Below, piece by piece: positions 50,724 through 60,497 of a stretch of 64,000 nt of DNA (position 1 is its first letter; each line of letters begins with the position of its first letter). Under the pieces are notes generated by a model. That model saw only the letters and a list, made by a program, of their open reading frames with translations, did not search any database and was not told the origin of the DNA. The stretch is from positions 100,674-164,673 of the forward strand of contig NZ_JAUSRF010000013.1 in the NCBI RefSeq assembly GCF_030811685.1, given 5' to 3'. Origin of the DNA: Neorhizobium huautlense (lineage in GTDB: Bacteria > Pseudomonadota > Alphaproteobacteria > Rhizobiales > Rhizobiaceae). The position numbers were made by a program, and so were the translations under genes.

Positions 50724-51472
50724 GACAGCCGGTCCTCTTCCAGCCTGGCAATCGCCTTTAACGCCGCCTGCACGAAACCGTCGCGGGCGGCGTTTTCCGT
50801 TAACCCGCGCGGTTCGTAGACATGGCGATGCAGAAAGAAGCCGGTCAGGCGAAAGGCTTCCGCCATCGTGTCGCGGCTGGCGGATTTCTGCACCCCCTGC
50901 CCCAAAAAGCCGGGTAGCGCCAGCATGCGGTCCGCATAGGGCGCACCGGCATCACGCGAAACGGCCTTGCCGCTTTTCGGCGACACATAAACCAGTTCGT
51001 CACGGCGGCCGGTGGCGGCGCATTCGGACAGGTCGAGCCCGTACCCAAGATCGTTCAGCACAGCCAGTTCGAAGCGCACAAAAAGCTCGCCGGCATCGGC
51101 CGGATCGTCCATGTGTTCGAGGATGACATCGAGCGCCTCATACAGATGCGGATGCGGATCGCGTTCCGGCAGTAGCCGCAAAAGCGCGCCCATGGCCTGC
51201 ACACCGTAGACGGCGGTGGCCGTTTCCATCAGCCGGGCGGCGCGCAGGCGCACCGGCTCCACCTTGAACTCGCCGAGATGTTCATCCAGCCGCGCCCGCC
51301 AGACGACTTCGATACGGTTGCCGGGCTGCAGCACCGGCTGCATACTGCGCGAACGACCACCACGCACCATGCCGAGATGGCGGCCGCGATCGCGCGTCAT
51401 CACCTCGACGAGCACGCTGCTTTCGCCGTGCCGCCGAACGCCCAGAATGATCGCTTCGCTCTGCCACTGCAT
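50711..51472 (-). CDS. recO: DNA repair protein RecO
   Basis: 253 residues. N-terminal OB fold ([33 protein letters not shown]) and central helical region ([19 protein letters not shown], typical of RecO). It loads RecA with RecR. In many alphaproteobacteria recO directly follows era; here it is separated from era by a secreted-protein gene and a repeat. It ends tail-to-tail overlapping the MFS gene. Confidence 0.93.
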   Translation of the reverse strand: MQWQSEAIILGVRRHGESSVLVEVMTRDRGRHLGMVRGGRSRSMQPVLQPGNRIEVVWRARLDEHLGEFKVEPVRLRAARLMETATAVYGVQAMGALLRLLPERDPHPHLYEALDVILEHMDDPADAGELFVRFELAVLNDLGYGLDLSECAATGRRDELVYVSPKSGKAVSRDAGAPYADRMLALPGFLGQGVQKSASRDTMAEAFRLTGFFLHRHVYEPRGLTENAARDGFVQAALKAIARLEEDRLSQAG

Positions 51473-51665
51473 GGATTGCTATTTCGGCTCCTGAAAATCC
51501 GATTCCAGTTTAGGCGATAAGTGCCCCGGAAAGAACTGTTTTCGGGCGGGCGGTGTGGCGCTTCTGTTGCGGGCAAAATCTTGCGGCCGTCTCACGGAAC
51601 CAATTGCCATGCTTGCGTGTTCCAGCGGAAACAGAATTTCCGAACAAAATCTCAAGGGAGATTTC

Positions 51666-52052
51666 ATGAAATACGCTCTCGCCGCCGCCCTCATGCTGGT
51701 TCCATCGGTCATGCTGGTTTCGACACCGGCGGCCGCCCAGTCAAAGGAGCTGGAAAACGCCTGCGTCAACGTCGCCAAGAACTTCCTGATGACGCCGGTT
51801 CTGGCCACCGGCACGGTCCAGTCGTTCCCGGAACTCGATCCGCCGGGCGCCCGCCTGACCTATTCGACGCGTGACAATCCCAAGCCGAACGACTTTACCA
51901 ACACGATCGACTGCCAGTTCGACAAGGCAACCGCGCCGATCGGCCTGACAAAATTCTGCATTTCGACGACCTGTTATTCGGCGGATGAGCAGGACCCGGA
52001 CAATCGTCGTCGTTATCTGGAAATCAAGGCGCTGATGGATCGGAAGAAGTAA
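51666..52052 (+). CDS. Small exported hypothetical protein
   Basis: 128 residues. A clear signal peptide (MKYALAAALMLVPSVMLVS, cut after AAAQ at about residue 25) and a mature domain of about 100 residues with four cysteines (NACVNV, IDCQF, KFCIS, TCYS) that could form two disulfides. AAGGGAG lies six bases upstream. Family unknown. It is the only plus-strand gene between recO and era. Confidence 0.7.
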   Translation: MKYALAAALMLVPSVMLVSTPAAAQSKELENACVNVAKNFLMTPVLATGTVQSFPELDPPGARLTYSTRDNPKPNDFTNTIDCQFDKATAPIGLTKFCISTTCYSADEQDPDNRRRYLEIKALMDRKK

Positions 52053-52103
52053 GCGCGCCACCACCGCAGCGCCGGTTTTTCGGGTACCGCCCACACCAAC
52101 CGT

Positions 52104-52186
52104 CGTCATCCTCGGGCTTGTCCCGAGGATCTGCTGAGCATCATTATCGGCGTGATTAGATCCTCGGGACAAGCCCGAGGATGACG
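52104..52186. repeat. 29-bp perfect inverted repeat (rhizobial palindromic repeat)
   Basis: Arms at 52104-52132 and 52158-52186 are exact reverse complements, separated by 25 bp. Each arm contains a short self-hairpin (CCTCGGG-CTTGT-CCCGAGG). It lies between the secreted-protein gene and the end of era; it may end both transcripts. Confidence 0.8.
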
Positions 52187-52213
52187 GAAGTGGACATAAT
52201 CGCCCAACAGCCT

Positions 52214-53182
52214 TTACGACCTCGGGAACTCAAGCCCCATCTCGCGGAAACGTTCCGGGTCATCGCCCCAGTTCTCGCGCACCTTCACGAACAGGAAGAG
52301 ATGAACCGGCTGCTCGAGGATTTCCGACAGTTCCCTGCGGGACGCGGTTGAAATCGCCTTGATGGCCTCGCCGTTCTTGCCGAGTGCGATCTTCTTCTGG
52401 CTCTCGCGCTCCACATAGATGACCTGTTCGATACGAACCGAACCGTCCTTCTTTTCTTCCCACTTCTCCGTCTCGACGTGAGAGGCGTAGGGCAGTTCCT
52501 GATGCAGGCGCAAAAACAGCTTTTCGCGGGTGATTTCGGCCGCGAGCTGGCGCATCGGCAGGTCGGAAATCTGGTCTTCCGGGTAATACCACGGGCCTTC
52601 CGGCAGGCGTTTTGCCAGGAAATCCATAAGGTCGTCGCAGCCGGAACCGGTCGTCGCAGACACCATGAAGGTTTGTTCGAAGGCGACGGTTTCGTTGGCA
52701 CGCGCGGCCAGCTTCAACAAATCTTCCGGGCGAACGCGGTCAATCTTGTTGAGCACCAGAATTTTTGGCTGCTGCACATCCTTCAGGCCTTCGAGGATGG
52801 TTTCCGCGTCACCACGGATACCGCGCTCGCTGTCGACCAGAAGCAGGATCAGGTCGGCATCCTTGGCGCCGCCCCAGGCGGATGTCACCATGGCGCGATC
52901 AAGACGACGACGCGGCTTGAAGATGCCGGGCGTGTCCATGAATACGATCTGGGCGTTGTCGTGGATGGCGATGCCGCGCACGATGGCGCGCGTCGTCTGC
53001 ACCTTGTGGCTGACGATCGACACCTTTGCGCCGACAAGGCGGTTCAAAAGCGTCGACTTGCCGGCATTGGTGGCGCCGATCAGCGCGACAAAGCCGGAAT
53101 GGGTCGGGCCAGCCTGCATTTCATCGGAATGCGTTTCGGCTGCCGGCTCATGGCCAGCGTTGTTGTCTTCGTGTTCGGTCAT
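52214..53182 (-). CDS. era: GTPase Era
   Basis: 322 residues. G domain: G1 IGATNAGKSTLLN, G3 FMDTPGIF, G4 LNKIDRV; C-terminal KH domain (about 230-310, IYVERESQKKIALGKNG). Era binds 16S rRNA in 30S assembly. An acidic N-terminal extension of 25 residues precedes the G domain. It starts 6 bp after rnc, in the lepB-rnc-era group. Confidence 0.97.
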   Translation of the reverse strand: MTEHEDNNAGHEPAAETHSDEMQAGPTHSGFVALIGATNAGKSTLLNRLVGAKVSIVSHKVQTTRAIVRGIAIHDNAQIVFMDTPGIFKPRRRLDRAMVTSAWGGAKDADLILLLVDSERGIRGDAETILEGLKDVQQPKILVLNKIDRVRPEDLLKLAARANETVAFEQTFMVSATTGSGCDDLMDFLAKRLPEGPWYYPEDQISDLPMRQLAAEITREKLFLRLHQELPYASHVETEKWEEKKDGSVRIEQVIYVERESQKKIALGKNGEAIKAISTASRRELSEILEQPVHLFLFVKVRENWGDDPERFREMGLEFPRS

Positions 53183-53188
53183 CGGTCC

Positions 53189-53905
53189 TCAGCCTTCGGC
53201 AGGGTTCTTCTGCCAGACGCCTTCGCGTTCGAGCATTTTTGTGGCAGCCACCTGTTCGGCAGCGCGTTTGGAACGGTCTACGCCAGTTTCGGGCGCAACG
53301 CCATTCACTTCGACCGTCACGGTAAAGCGCGGGTCATGATCGGGGCCGGAACGGTCGTCGATCCGGTAGGATGGTGTGAGCGCAAATTTCGCATGCGCCC
53401 ATTCCTGCAATTCGGTTTTGGCATCGCGGCGGGCAGCTTCGGCGCGGGTGGCGCGCTCGCCCCAGTGACGCTCGATAAAACGACGAGCGGCTTCCAGCCC
53501 GCCATCGAGATAAAGTGCTGCGATCAGGCTTTCCACCACATCGGCGCGCACGTTCAGCATGCGCTTGCCGGTGAGCTTCTTCACGTCCGCGCCGGTGCGC
53601 ACGAAACGGTGCAGTTCCAGCTCATCGGCCACGGAAGCACAGCTGTCGGCGCTGACCAGCTGGTTCAGACGCACCGAAAGCTCGCCTTCGGTTGCGGTCT
53701 TGAAGGTGCGGAACAGCAGTTCGGCCACACAAAGGCCGAGCACGCGGTCGCCCAGAAATTCCAGGCGCTCGTAATTGGCATTCTTGGCGGTGCCGGTGCT
53801 GGCATGCGTCAGCGCCCGGTCCAGCCATTGTTTTTCGGAAAAGACGTGCCCGACAATGCTTTCCAGCTTCGCCTTTTCATCCGCCGAAAGCGTCGCCGGC
53901 TTCAT
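53189..53905 (-). CDS. rnc: Ribonuclease III
   Basis: 238 residues from ATG 53905, which overlaps the lepB stop by one base (TGATG). Catalytic motif YERLEFLGDRVLGL (about residue 41-55), the second metal-binding DVVESLIAALYLD block, and a C-terminal double-stranded RNA-binding domain. It processes rRNA precursors and regulates mRNAs. Confidence 0.97.
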   Translation of the reverse strand: MKPATLSADEKAKLESIVGHVFSEKQWLDRALTHASTGTAKNANYERLEFLGDRVLGLCVAELLFRTFKTATEGELSVRLNQLVSADSCASVADELELHRFVRTGADVKKLTGKRMLNVRADVVESLIAALYLDGGLEAARRFIERHWGERATRAEAARRDAKTELQEWAHAKFALTPSYRIDDRSGPDHDPRFTVTVEVNGVAPETGVDRSKRAAEQVAATKMLEREGVWQKNPAEG

Positions 53906-54693
53906 CAGTTGACGACCTTGAACAGGCGATCCCAACGCATGTTGGCTGGCCATTTCCAGAATTCGCGGAAGGACGTGTCGTTGCCGAGCGAGAAGAAGAT
54001 CACGCTGGCGCGGCCGACAAGGTTTTCGGCCGGCACGTAACCGACGTCGAAACGGCTGTCGAGCGAGTTGTCGCGGTTGTCGCCCATGAAGAAATAATGG
54101 CCTTCCGGCACAACGAATTCGCGGGTGTTGTCACCGCGCGAGACCGGCGACTGGTCAAGCGTATCGAAGGTCACGCCATTGTCGAAGGTTTCGCGGAAGA
54201 CCGGAACGTCGGAGCCGGGATCGAGGCGGTAATCGGAGGTGAACGTGCCATCCTGCACTTTCGGTACCGGCTGGCCGTTGATCTGCAATACGCCGTTGAT
54301 CATCTGGACGCGATCGCCCGGAAGGCCGACGAGACGCTTGATATAGTCGATCTCCGGCTGCTGCGGCAGGCGGAAGACGATGACATCGCCGCGCTTCGGC
54401 TCGTTGAACTCGAGGATACGGCCATCGAACAGATCCGGCGAGAACGGCAGCGAATATTTCGAATAACCGTAGGCGAACTTGTTGACGAAGATATAGTCGC
54501 CCACCAGCAGCGTCGGCATCATCGAGCCTGACGGAATGGTGAAGGGCTGGAACAGGACGGTCCGGATGACCATGGCGAGCAACAGGGCCTGGATGATGAC
54601 CTTGATGTTTTCCCAAAGAGCATTCTGCGGCTTTGCTTCGGCGGTGTTCGACACTGAGGACGTCTTTCTTTTATGGCTTTCCGGCGCGCCCAT
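53905..54693 (-). CDS. lepB: Signal peptidase I
   Basis: 262 residues. Membrane segment at about 30-50, then catalytic Ser in IPSGSMMPTLL (about residue 56) and Lys in DYIKRLVGLPGDRV (about residue 117), and the block MGDNRDNSLDSR. It cleaves signal peptides on the periplasmic side. ATG 54693 is used; an internal GTG at 54654 giving MSNTAEAK is a plausible shorter start. Confidence 0.96.
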   Translation of the reverse strand: MGAPESHKRKTSSVSNTAEAKPQNALWENIKVIIQALLLAMVIRTVLFQPFTIPSGSMMPTLLVGDYIFVNKFAYGYSKYSLPFSPDLFDGRILEFNEPKRGDVIVFRLPQQPEIDYIKRLVGLPGDRVQMINGVLQINGQPVPKVQDGTFTSDYRLDPGSDVPVFRETFDNGVTFDTLDQSPVSRGDNTREFVVPEGHYFFMGDNRDNSLDSRFDVGYVPAENLVGRASVIFFSLGNDTSFREFWKWPANMRWDRLFKVVN

Positions 54694-54752
54694 CAGGCGT
54701 AGCCGCTTTCTCTAAACCCTTCGCCAATCGGCGGCAATGGCTCAAATCGGAT

Positions 54753-55157
54753 TCAATCTTCTGCCGGCAAGGCCTCGATGATCACGAAAGCCTGTGCATA
54801 AGGATATTCGTCGGTGATGGTGAGGTGAATGACGGGCTTGTGACCGGCCGGCATCATCGCCGCCAGCCGTTCTCCGGCGCCATTGGTGAGTTTCATCGTC
54901 GGCTTGCCGCCCGGCAGATTGACGACGCCCATGTCCCGCCAGAACACGCCGTGGGCGATGCCCGTGCCGAGCGCCTTGGAACAGGCTTCCTTGGCGGCGA
55001 AGCGTTTTGCATAGGAGGCGGCCCGGTTCTTGCGACCATCGGACTTCGCACGTTCGACCTCGGTGAACACCCGGTTCGTGAACCGCTCTCCAAAACGTTC
55101 GATGGATTTTTCCACGCGCCTGATGTCGATGAGGTCACTGCCCATGCCAATGATCAT
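54753..55157 (-). CDS. acpS: Holo-[acyl-carrier-protein] synthase
   Basis: 134 residues. [19 protein letters not shown] at the start and [16 protein letters not shown] contain the two metal-binding acidic residues. It attaches 4'-phosphopantetheine to ACP. Placed 16 bp after DUF2062 and 59 bp before lepB. Confidence 0.96.
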   Translation of the reverse strand: MIIGMGSDLIDIRRVEKSIERFGERFTNRVFTEVERAKSDGRKNRAASYAKRFAAKEACSKALGTGIAHGVFWRDMGVVNLPGGKPTMKLTNGAGERLAAMMPAGHKPVIHLTITDEYPYAQAFVIIEALPAED

Positions 55158-55173
55158 TGCTGTCGTCTCCTCA

Positions 55174-55755
55174 TCAAATGCCTGCCTTGGCGATGCCGTG
55201 CAATCGTGCCGCCATACGCTCGCGTCTGCGGGCGCGAAACCTTCTCACACCCATATAGGTCGCGGCGTAAACGACAAGACCACAGAAAAGTGCGGGTGGA
55301 ACACAGCCGATCAGCATGGGCTTGAGCACCGGCTGCCAAAGCTCGGCAAAATGCAGGGTCCGCACGAGCTCCGCAAGATCCACCTGCTTGCCGGCAACCT
55401 GTCCCGTTTCACCACCGGGATGCCCGAGCATGTAATGCCCGATTTCCCAGCTGGCCGACCAGATGAGCGGAAATGTCAGGGGATTGGCGACAAGCGTGCC
55501 AAGGGCTGCGGCAACCAGACTGCCGCGCAAAATGAAGGCAAGTGCGATGGCGAGCGGGATGTGAAAACCGAGAAACGGTGTCCAGCCGATCATGACGCCG
55601 GCGGCAATTCCGGCCGCGACCGCATAGGGCGAGGCGCTGATGCGTGCCGCCCGCAATCCGTAATAACGGAGGTTTCTGGTCAATCCCTTGCGGGGCCAGA
55701 CGGCATTGCGGATCTTTTCAGCCCATCCGGCAGGGCTTCGGCGACGAAACGGCAT
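55174..55755 (-). CDS. DUF2062 membrane protein
   Basis: 193 residues. Three or four hydrophobic segments ([49 protein letters not shown] split about TPFLGFH). The (G/A)xxP-rich NPLTFPLIW block is the DUF2062 mark. Function unknown; the gene often sits beside acpS/rsh in rhizobia. Confidence 0.85.
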   Translation of the reverse strand: MPFRRRSPAGWAEKIRNAVWPRKGLTRNLRYYGLRAARISASPYAVAAGIAAGVMIGWTPFLGFHIPLAIALAFILRGSLVAAALGTLVANPLTFPLIWSASWEIGHYMLGHPGGETGQVAGKQVDLAELVRTLHFAELWQPVLKPMLIGCVPPALFCGLVVYAATYMGVRRFRARRRERMAARLHGIAKAGI

Positions 55756-55827
55756 GGATCAGCATCTAGGACGACAGCTGACAAAAGCCAAGAGCGGCGC
55801 GGTGACGCGCCGCTGCGATCATCTCAA

Positions 55828-55980
55828 TCAGAGGCCCTTGCGGAACATGCCGCGGTCAACCTGACGCATGCGGTATTCCAGCTCGATGGCATCGTTGGAC
55901 TCGTTGAGGTATGCCATTTCACGCTCCTGTACCGACGGGGCGCGAAGGGCGCGGGCAAACTGGCGAAGTGGCTTGAACAT
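55828..55980 (-). CDS. DUF3563 family small protein
   Basis: 50 residues: MFKPLRQFARALRAPSVQE then REMAYLNESNDAIELEYRMR and ending RGMFRKGL. This matches DUF3563, a tiny conserved family. The start ATG 55980 has AAAGAG immediately before it. It lies between DUF2062 and rsh, too short to be picked up by long-frame scans. A longer frame on the same strand (55824-56084) is chance. Confidence 0.7.
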   Translation of the reverse strand: MFKPLRQFARALRAPSVQEREMAYLNESNDAIELEYRMRQVDRGMFRKGL

Positions 55981-56170
55981 CTCTTTAGTTCCTTGGGGTC
56001 CTTGGTTTGGATGTCCATTAGATACGGCTTTTCAATCGATTTTACCAACGCTACGGCGATGCGGCAGCCATGCACTGAATGCATGACGACTTAATGAGGC
56101 GTTTGCGCCTGCGCATGAAATGGGCAAAAAACAAACATGAAGGCGCGCGAAATCGTCGCACGCCGTATTT

Positions 56171-58411
56171 TTAGTCGTAGATACGGCGAACACTCGACAC
56201 GACATCCAGATCCTTCACCTGGGTCAGCAGCTGATTGAGCTGGCGCACATCCCAGACCTCGACCTCCATCTCGATCTCGGAGAAATCGGCGGCACGGCTG
56301 CTGCCCATCTTGAGGGTGCGGATGTTGATATCGAGATTGGCCACCGCCTGCGCGACGGTTGCGAGCGTACCCGGCTCGTTGATCGTGTTGAAGAACACGC
56401 GGGCGAGGAAACGCGACTTGTTGGCCTCGTCGATATCCCAGCGCACATCGATCCAGCTTTCCGGCTGCTCATCGAAACGCTGCAGGGCAGACGCCTGGAT
56501 CGGGTAGATGGTGATGCCCTTGCCTTTTTCCATGATGCCGACGATGCGGTCACCCGGAACTGCGCCTGCCGGGGCGAACTGAACCGGCAGGTTGCCGGAA
56601 AGACCACGGATCGGCAGCGGTTCAGGTCCGGAGCCATCCTGCACGCTGGCGGCAGCCGCCTGTTCGGCGGTGCGAGGCGCGCCCGGAAGCTTGAACATCA
56701 TGCCCTGGGCGCTCTGCATGTTGAACCAGCCCTGATCGGCGGACGGCTTTATGGTGGTGCGCTCGTCCTTGTAATCCGGGAAAACGGCGCGCACGACATC
56801 GAGCGAGGAAAGCTCGCCACGCCCGACAGCCGCAACCGCATCCTCGACATCCTTGTGACCAAGGCGGAACAGCGCAGGCTTTAGCGCATCCTTGGAAAAG
56901 GTTTTTCCCGCGCGTTCAAAAGTGCGCTCCAGAATGCGGTGGCCGAGGCCGGAATATTGCTTGCGGATGGCCATGCGGGTGGCGCGACGGATGGCGGCGC
57001 GCGCCTTGCCGGTAACGACGATTTCTTCCCAGGCGGCGGGCGGCACCTGCACGCCGGAACGGATCACCTCCACTTCATCACCATTCGACAGGCGGGTGAC
57101 GAGCGGCATGATGCTGCCGTTGATCTTGGCACCGACGGTGGTGTCGCCGATATCCGTGTGGACGGCATAGGCAAAGTCGATCGGGGTCGCGCCACGCGGC
57201 AGCGCGATCAGCTTGCCTTTCGGTGTGAAGCAGAAAACCTGATCCTGGAACAGCTCGAGCTTGGTATGTTCGAGGAACTCTTCCGGGTTGTCGCCTTCGG
57301 CCAGCTGTTCGATGGTGCGGCGCAGCCAGGAATAGGCGTTACTCTCCTTCGACAAAAGCTCGCCATCGCTGCCGACGCCATCCTTGTAAAGCGCATGCGC
57401 GGCAATGCCGAATTCGGCGATTTCGTGCATGCGCCGCGTGCGGATCTGCAGCTCGATACGCTGGCGTGACGGGCCGACGATCGTGGTGTGCAGCGAACGG
57501 TAATCGTTCTGCTTCGGCGTGGAGATATAGTCCTTGAACCTGCCAGGCACGACACGCCAGCGCGTATGAACGATGCCGAGCGCACGATAACAATCCGACA
57601 GTTCGGACACGAACAGGCGAAAACCGTAGACATCCGACAGCTGCTCGAAGGACAGCGACTTGGACTGCATCTTGCGGAAAACGGAATACGGCTTTTTCTG
57701 CCGGCCCTTCACCGTTGCATCGGTCAACCCCTGCGCGACCAGAAGCTCGCGCAACTCGTCCTCGATCTTGGCGACGAGACCTTCATTGCGGCCGGACAGT
57801 TCGGCCAGCCGCCCGGTGACGGTCTCATACGCTTCCGGGTTGATATGCTGGAAGGACAGATCCTCCAGTTCCTCGCGCATATCCTGCATACCCATGCGGC
57901 CGGCAAGCGGCGCATAGATATCCATCGTCTCTTCGGAAATGCGGGCGCGCTTGTCCGCCGCCATATGGTCGAGCGTGCGCATGTTGTGCAGGCGGTCGGC
58001 CAGCTTGACCAAGAGCACGCGCACGTCATCGGAAATGGCGAGGAGCAGCTTGCGCAGGTTTTCGGCCTGCTTGGCTTTTTTGGAAACCAGATCAAGCCGC
58101 TTGAGCTTGGTCAGACCTTCGACCAGACGGCCGATATCCTCGCCAAAAAGCTCGTCGATTTCGGCGCGGGTGGCCGTCGTATCCTCGATCGTATCGTGCA
58201 GCAGCGCGACGGCGATGGTCGACTCGTCGAGATGCATGTCGGTAAGGATGGCGGCAACTTCCAGCGGATGCGAAATATAGGGGTCGCCGCTGGCACGCTT
58301 CTGCAGGCCATGCTTCTGCATGGCGTAAACATAGGCCTTGTTGAGAAGAGCTTCGTTCGCATCGGGCTTGTAACGCTGGACCCGCTCGACGAGCTCGTAT
58401 TGCCGCATCAT
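56171..58411 (-). CDS. rsh: Bifunctional (p)ppGpp synthetase/hydrolase Rsh
   Basis: 746 residues from ATG 58411. HD hydrolase domain (HPLEVAAIL, ALLHDTIEDTTA), synthetase domain (YSVFRKMQSKSLSFEQLSDV, RSLHTTIVGPS), TGS (FTPKGKLIALPRGATPIDF) and C-terminal ACT (LATVAQAVANLDINIRTLK). Both catalytic halves are intact, so it can make and degrade ppGpp, the only RelA/SpoT protein usual in rhizobia. The frame is open to 58528, but MMRQYELVERVQ is the conserved start. rpoZ lies 153 bp upstream. Confidence 0.97.
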   Translation of the reverse strand: MMRQYELVERVQRYKPDANEALLNKAYVYAMQKHGLQKRASGDPYISHPLEVAAILTDMHLDESTIAVALLHDTIEDTTATRAEIDELFGEDIGRLVEGLTKLKRLDLVSKKAKQAENLRKLLLAISDDVRVLLVKLADRLHNMRTLDHMAADKRARISEETMDIYAPLAGRMGMQDMREELEDLSFQHINPEAYETVTGRLAELSGRNEGLVAKIEDELRELLVAQGLTDATVKGRQKKPYSVFRKMQSKSLSFEQLSDVYGFRLFVSELSDCYRALGIVHTRWRVVPGRFKDYISTPKQNDYRSLHTTIVGPSRQRIELQIRTRRMHEIAEFGIAAHALYKDGVGSDGELLSKESNAYSWLRRTIEQLAEGDNPEEFLEHTKLELFQDQVFCFTPKGKLIALPRGATPIDFAYAVHTDIGDTTVGAKINGSIMPLVTRLSNGDEVEVIRSGVQVPPAAWEEIVVTGKARAAIRRATRMAIRKQYSGLGHRILERTFERAGKTFSKDALKPALFRLGHKDVEDAVAAVGRGELSSLDVVRAVFPDYKDERTTIKPSADQGWFNMQSAQGMMFKLPGAPRTAEQAAAASVQDGSGPEPLPIRGLSGNLPVQFAPAGAVPGDRIVGIMEKGKGITIYPIQASALQRFDEQPESWIDVRWDIDEANKSRFLARVFFNTINEPGTLATVAQAVANLDINIRTLKMGSSRAADFSEIEMEVEVWDVRQLNQLLTQVKDLDVVSSVRRIYD

Positions 58412-58564
58412 TCTGGAACCGGTCCCTCGATATGCCCCCCACGTGAGATAAAGGGGGAGAAACGAAAAATGGCGCGCCGATCGGTGGACCGGCGCAGCCA
58501 TCAAGAGAAGATATTCAGATTGGGGCAAGACAATGAACAGTCCCTGCCCCTGATCCGATCAATC

Positions 58565-58963
58565 TTAGTAATCGTCGCTCTTTTCCGGCGGCACGAGGCC
58601 TTCGATACCGGCCAGCAGTTCTTCTTCCGACATCTGGTCGAAATTGACGGCTTCCGGAGCGTCTTCTTCCTCGATGCCATCACCGGCAGCATTGGCAGCG
58701 ATGAGGCTCGACGGATCGGGTTCCGGCTCGTCCACTTCCACATGCTTCTGCAGCGAGTGGATCAGGTCTTCCTTCAGGTCGTCCGGCGACAGGGTTTCGT
58801 CGGCGATCTCGCGCAGAGCCACGACAGGGTTCTTGTCGTTGTCGCGATCGATGGTGATCGAGGCGCCCTGCGAGATCTGGCGGGCACGATGGCTGGCGAG
58901 CAGGACGAGCTCGAAGCGGTTGTCAACTTTGTCGATGCAATCTTCTACGGTGACGCGGGCCAT
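58565..58963 (-). CDS. rpoZ: RNA polymerase omega subunit
   Basis: 132 residues. [29 protein letters not shown] and [13 protein letters not shown] are diagnostic. The C-terminal half is acidic and longer than in E. coli. In E. coli rpoZ is also just upstream of spoT; omega is part of the ppGpp site on RNA polymerase. AAGGACAGGC lies before the ATG. Confidence 0.97.
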   Translation of the reverse strand: MARVTVEDCIDKVDNRFELVLLASHRARQISQGASITIDRDNDKNPVVALREIADETLSPDDLKEDLIHSLQKHVEVDEPEPDPSSLIAANAAGDGIEEEDAPEAVNFDQMSEEELLAGIEGLVPPEKSDDY

Positions 58964-59003
58964 TGCCTGTCCTTCTTGATTGGTCTTTCAGGGATTGACA
59001 CGC

Positions 59004-59033
59004 CCGATACAGGCATTGCCGGCAAAATTCAAG
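59004..59033 (-). promoter_or_regulatory. Candidate rpoZ-rsh promoter
   Basis: On the minus strand CTTGAA and TATCGG are spaced 18 bp, about 41 bp upstream of rpoZ. Reasonable match to the alphaproteobacterial consensus. Confidence 0.4.
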
Positions 59034-59248
59034 TTTTTGTTGACATGGGTGGTGCGCGCGCTGGCCGCAACTCACGACAATTATCTTATGACCACAAATG
59101 GTGCTTGGAATCCCGGGCGCGTCAGCATAAATCACTTTTATATCACCATTACGTAATGTAACACTTATTCTTGCGGATCAAGCTACAAATCGCGTAAACC
59201 GGATTGTTGGCCGATCCCGCCACGTATTTTTAAGGGAGTGGAGGTTTA

Positions 59249-59824
59249 ATGTTCGACCCTAGGGAGAAGATTGCGCTTTTTATAGACGGCGCGAATCTTT
59301 ACGCAGCTTCAAAAAGCCTCGGCTTCGATATTGACTATCGTAAGCTGCTGAAGGCTTTTCAGAAGCGCGGCTATCTCCTGCGCGCCTATTATTACACAGC
59401 TCTGATCGAAGATCAGGAATACTCGTCCATCCGCCCGTTGATCGACTGGCTCGACTATAACGGCTACAAGGTCATCACCAAACCGGCCAAGGAATTCACG
59501 GATTCCATGGGTCGCCGCAAGGTGAAGGGCAATATGGACATAGAGCTGGCAATCGACGCCATGGAGCAATCGGAGACCGCTGACCATTTGGTCATCTTCT
59601 CCGGAGACGGCGATTTCACGACGCTGGTGGAGGCCCTTCAGCGCAAGGGCCGCAAAGTTTCCGTCGTTTCGACGATGGCAACCCAGCCACCGATGATCGC
59701 CGACGACCTGCGCCGCCAGGCCGACCACTTCATCGACCTTTCGTCGCTGAGAGCCGAAATCGGACGCGATCCGTCCGAACGGCCACAGCGCCCGGTCGAA
59801 CCGGTGGAACCCGCCGAACTTTAA
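59249..59824 (+). CDS. NYN domain protein (LabA/DUF88 family)
   Basis: 191 residues. The NYN nuclease fold shows acidic site residues in ALFIDGANLY (near residue 14), KGNMDIELAIDAM and VIFSGDGDFTTLV. NYN proteins are PIN-like RNases; target unknown. GGGAGTGGAGG lies upstream. The C-terminal tail is Pro/Glu-rich. It converges with smpB at a shared terminator. Confidence 0.9.
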   Translation: MFDPREKIALFIDGANLYAASKSLGFDIDYRKLLKAFQKRGYLLRAYYYTALIEDQEYSSIRPLIDWLDYNGYKVITKPAKEFTDSMGRRKVKGNMDIELAIDAMEQSETADHLVIFSGDGDFTTLVEALQRKGRKVSVVSTMATQPPMIADDLRRQADHFIDLSSLRAEIGRDPSERPQRPVEPVEPAEL

Positions 59825-59832
59825 GAAAACAG

Positions 59833-59864
59833 AAGCCGCGCCCCTCACCGGAACGCGGCTTTTT
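59833..59864. terminator. Terminator between NYN gene and smpB
   Basis: An 8-bp stem AAGCCGCG / CGCGGCTT with a 13-nt loop is followed by TTTTCC; A residues upstream allow partial use on the minus strand. Confidence 0.75.
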
Positions 59865-59887
59865 CCATTGAGACGGACGGGAAAGGA

Positions 59888-60364
59888 TCAACCCGTCTTC
59901 AGCAACCGCGACTTCTGCCTGTTCCAGTCGCGTTCCTTCTCGGTCTCGCGCTTGTCGTGCAGCTTCTTGCCCTTGGCGAGCGCCAGCTCCAGCTTCGCCC
60001 GGCCCTTTTCGTTGAAATAGATTTTGAGCGGCACAAGCGTCATGCCTTCGCGGTTGATGCCGGCGCGCAGGCGGCTGATCTCGCGTTTGGACAGAAGCAG
60101 TTTTCTGCGACGGCGCGGCTCGTGGTTGAAGCGGTTGGCCTGCAGATATTCCGGCAGATGGCTGTTGATCAGCCAGATTTCGTCACCCTCGTCAGAGGCA
60201 TAGGATTCAGCGATATTGGCCTTGCCTTCGCGCAGCGATTTTACCTCGGTGCCGGTCAGCACCAGGCCCGCTTCATAGGTATCGACGATCTCGTAGTTGA
60301 ACCGCGCCTTGCGGTTTTCCGCCACGATCTTGTTGACTGTGCGCTGGCTGCCTCTGGGTGCCAT
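59888..60364 (-). CDS. smpB: SsrA-binding protein SmpB
   Basis: 158 residues. Core [37 protein letters not shown] block and basic C-terminus ([18 protein letters not shown]). It brings tmRNA to stalled ribosomes. Head-to-tail with dapA 133 bp upstream. Confidence 0.97.
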   Translation of the reverse strand: MAPRGSQRTVNKIVAENRKARFNYEIVDTYEAGLVLTGTEVKSLREGKANIAESYASDEGDEIWLINSHLPEYLQANRFNHEPRRRRKLLLSKREISRLRAGINREGMTLVPLKIYFNEKGRAKLELALAKGKKLHDKRETEKERDWNRQKSRLLKTG

Positions 60365-60497
60365 GAGAATGCTTCCGTGTCGCCCTTTTGAAATGATAGT
60401 CCCCGGCCTTGGGCACAGACCGGGGTTCTTGTTCTCATATCTAGTGCTTGCCGTGCCGAATGTGAAGCGCCGCCGTTCAGCGACGCTTCGGCAGGCC

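Noticed and set aside
55824..56084. 86-codon minus-strand frame beside rsh
   Set aside because: Low-complexity chance frame; the DUF3563 gene in another frame of the same strand explains the region better.
57488..59161. 557-codon open frame antisense to rsh and rpoZ
   Set aside because: It mirrors the codon bias of rsh, runs through the rpoZ gene and its promoter, and has no recognisable domain.
60365..60497. tmRNA gene near smpB
   Set aside because: The interval is only 133 bp and shows no tRNA-like ends or tag frame.
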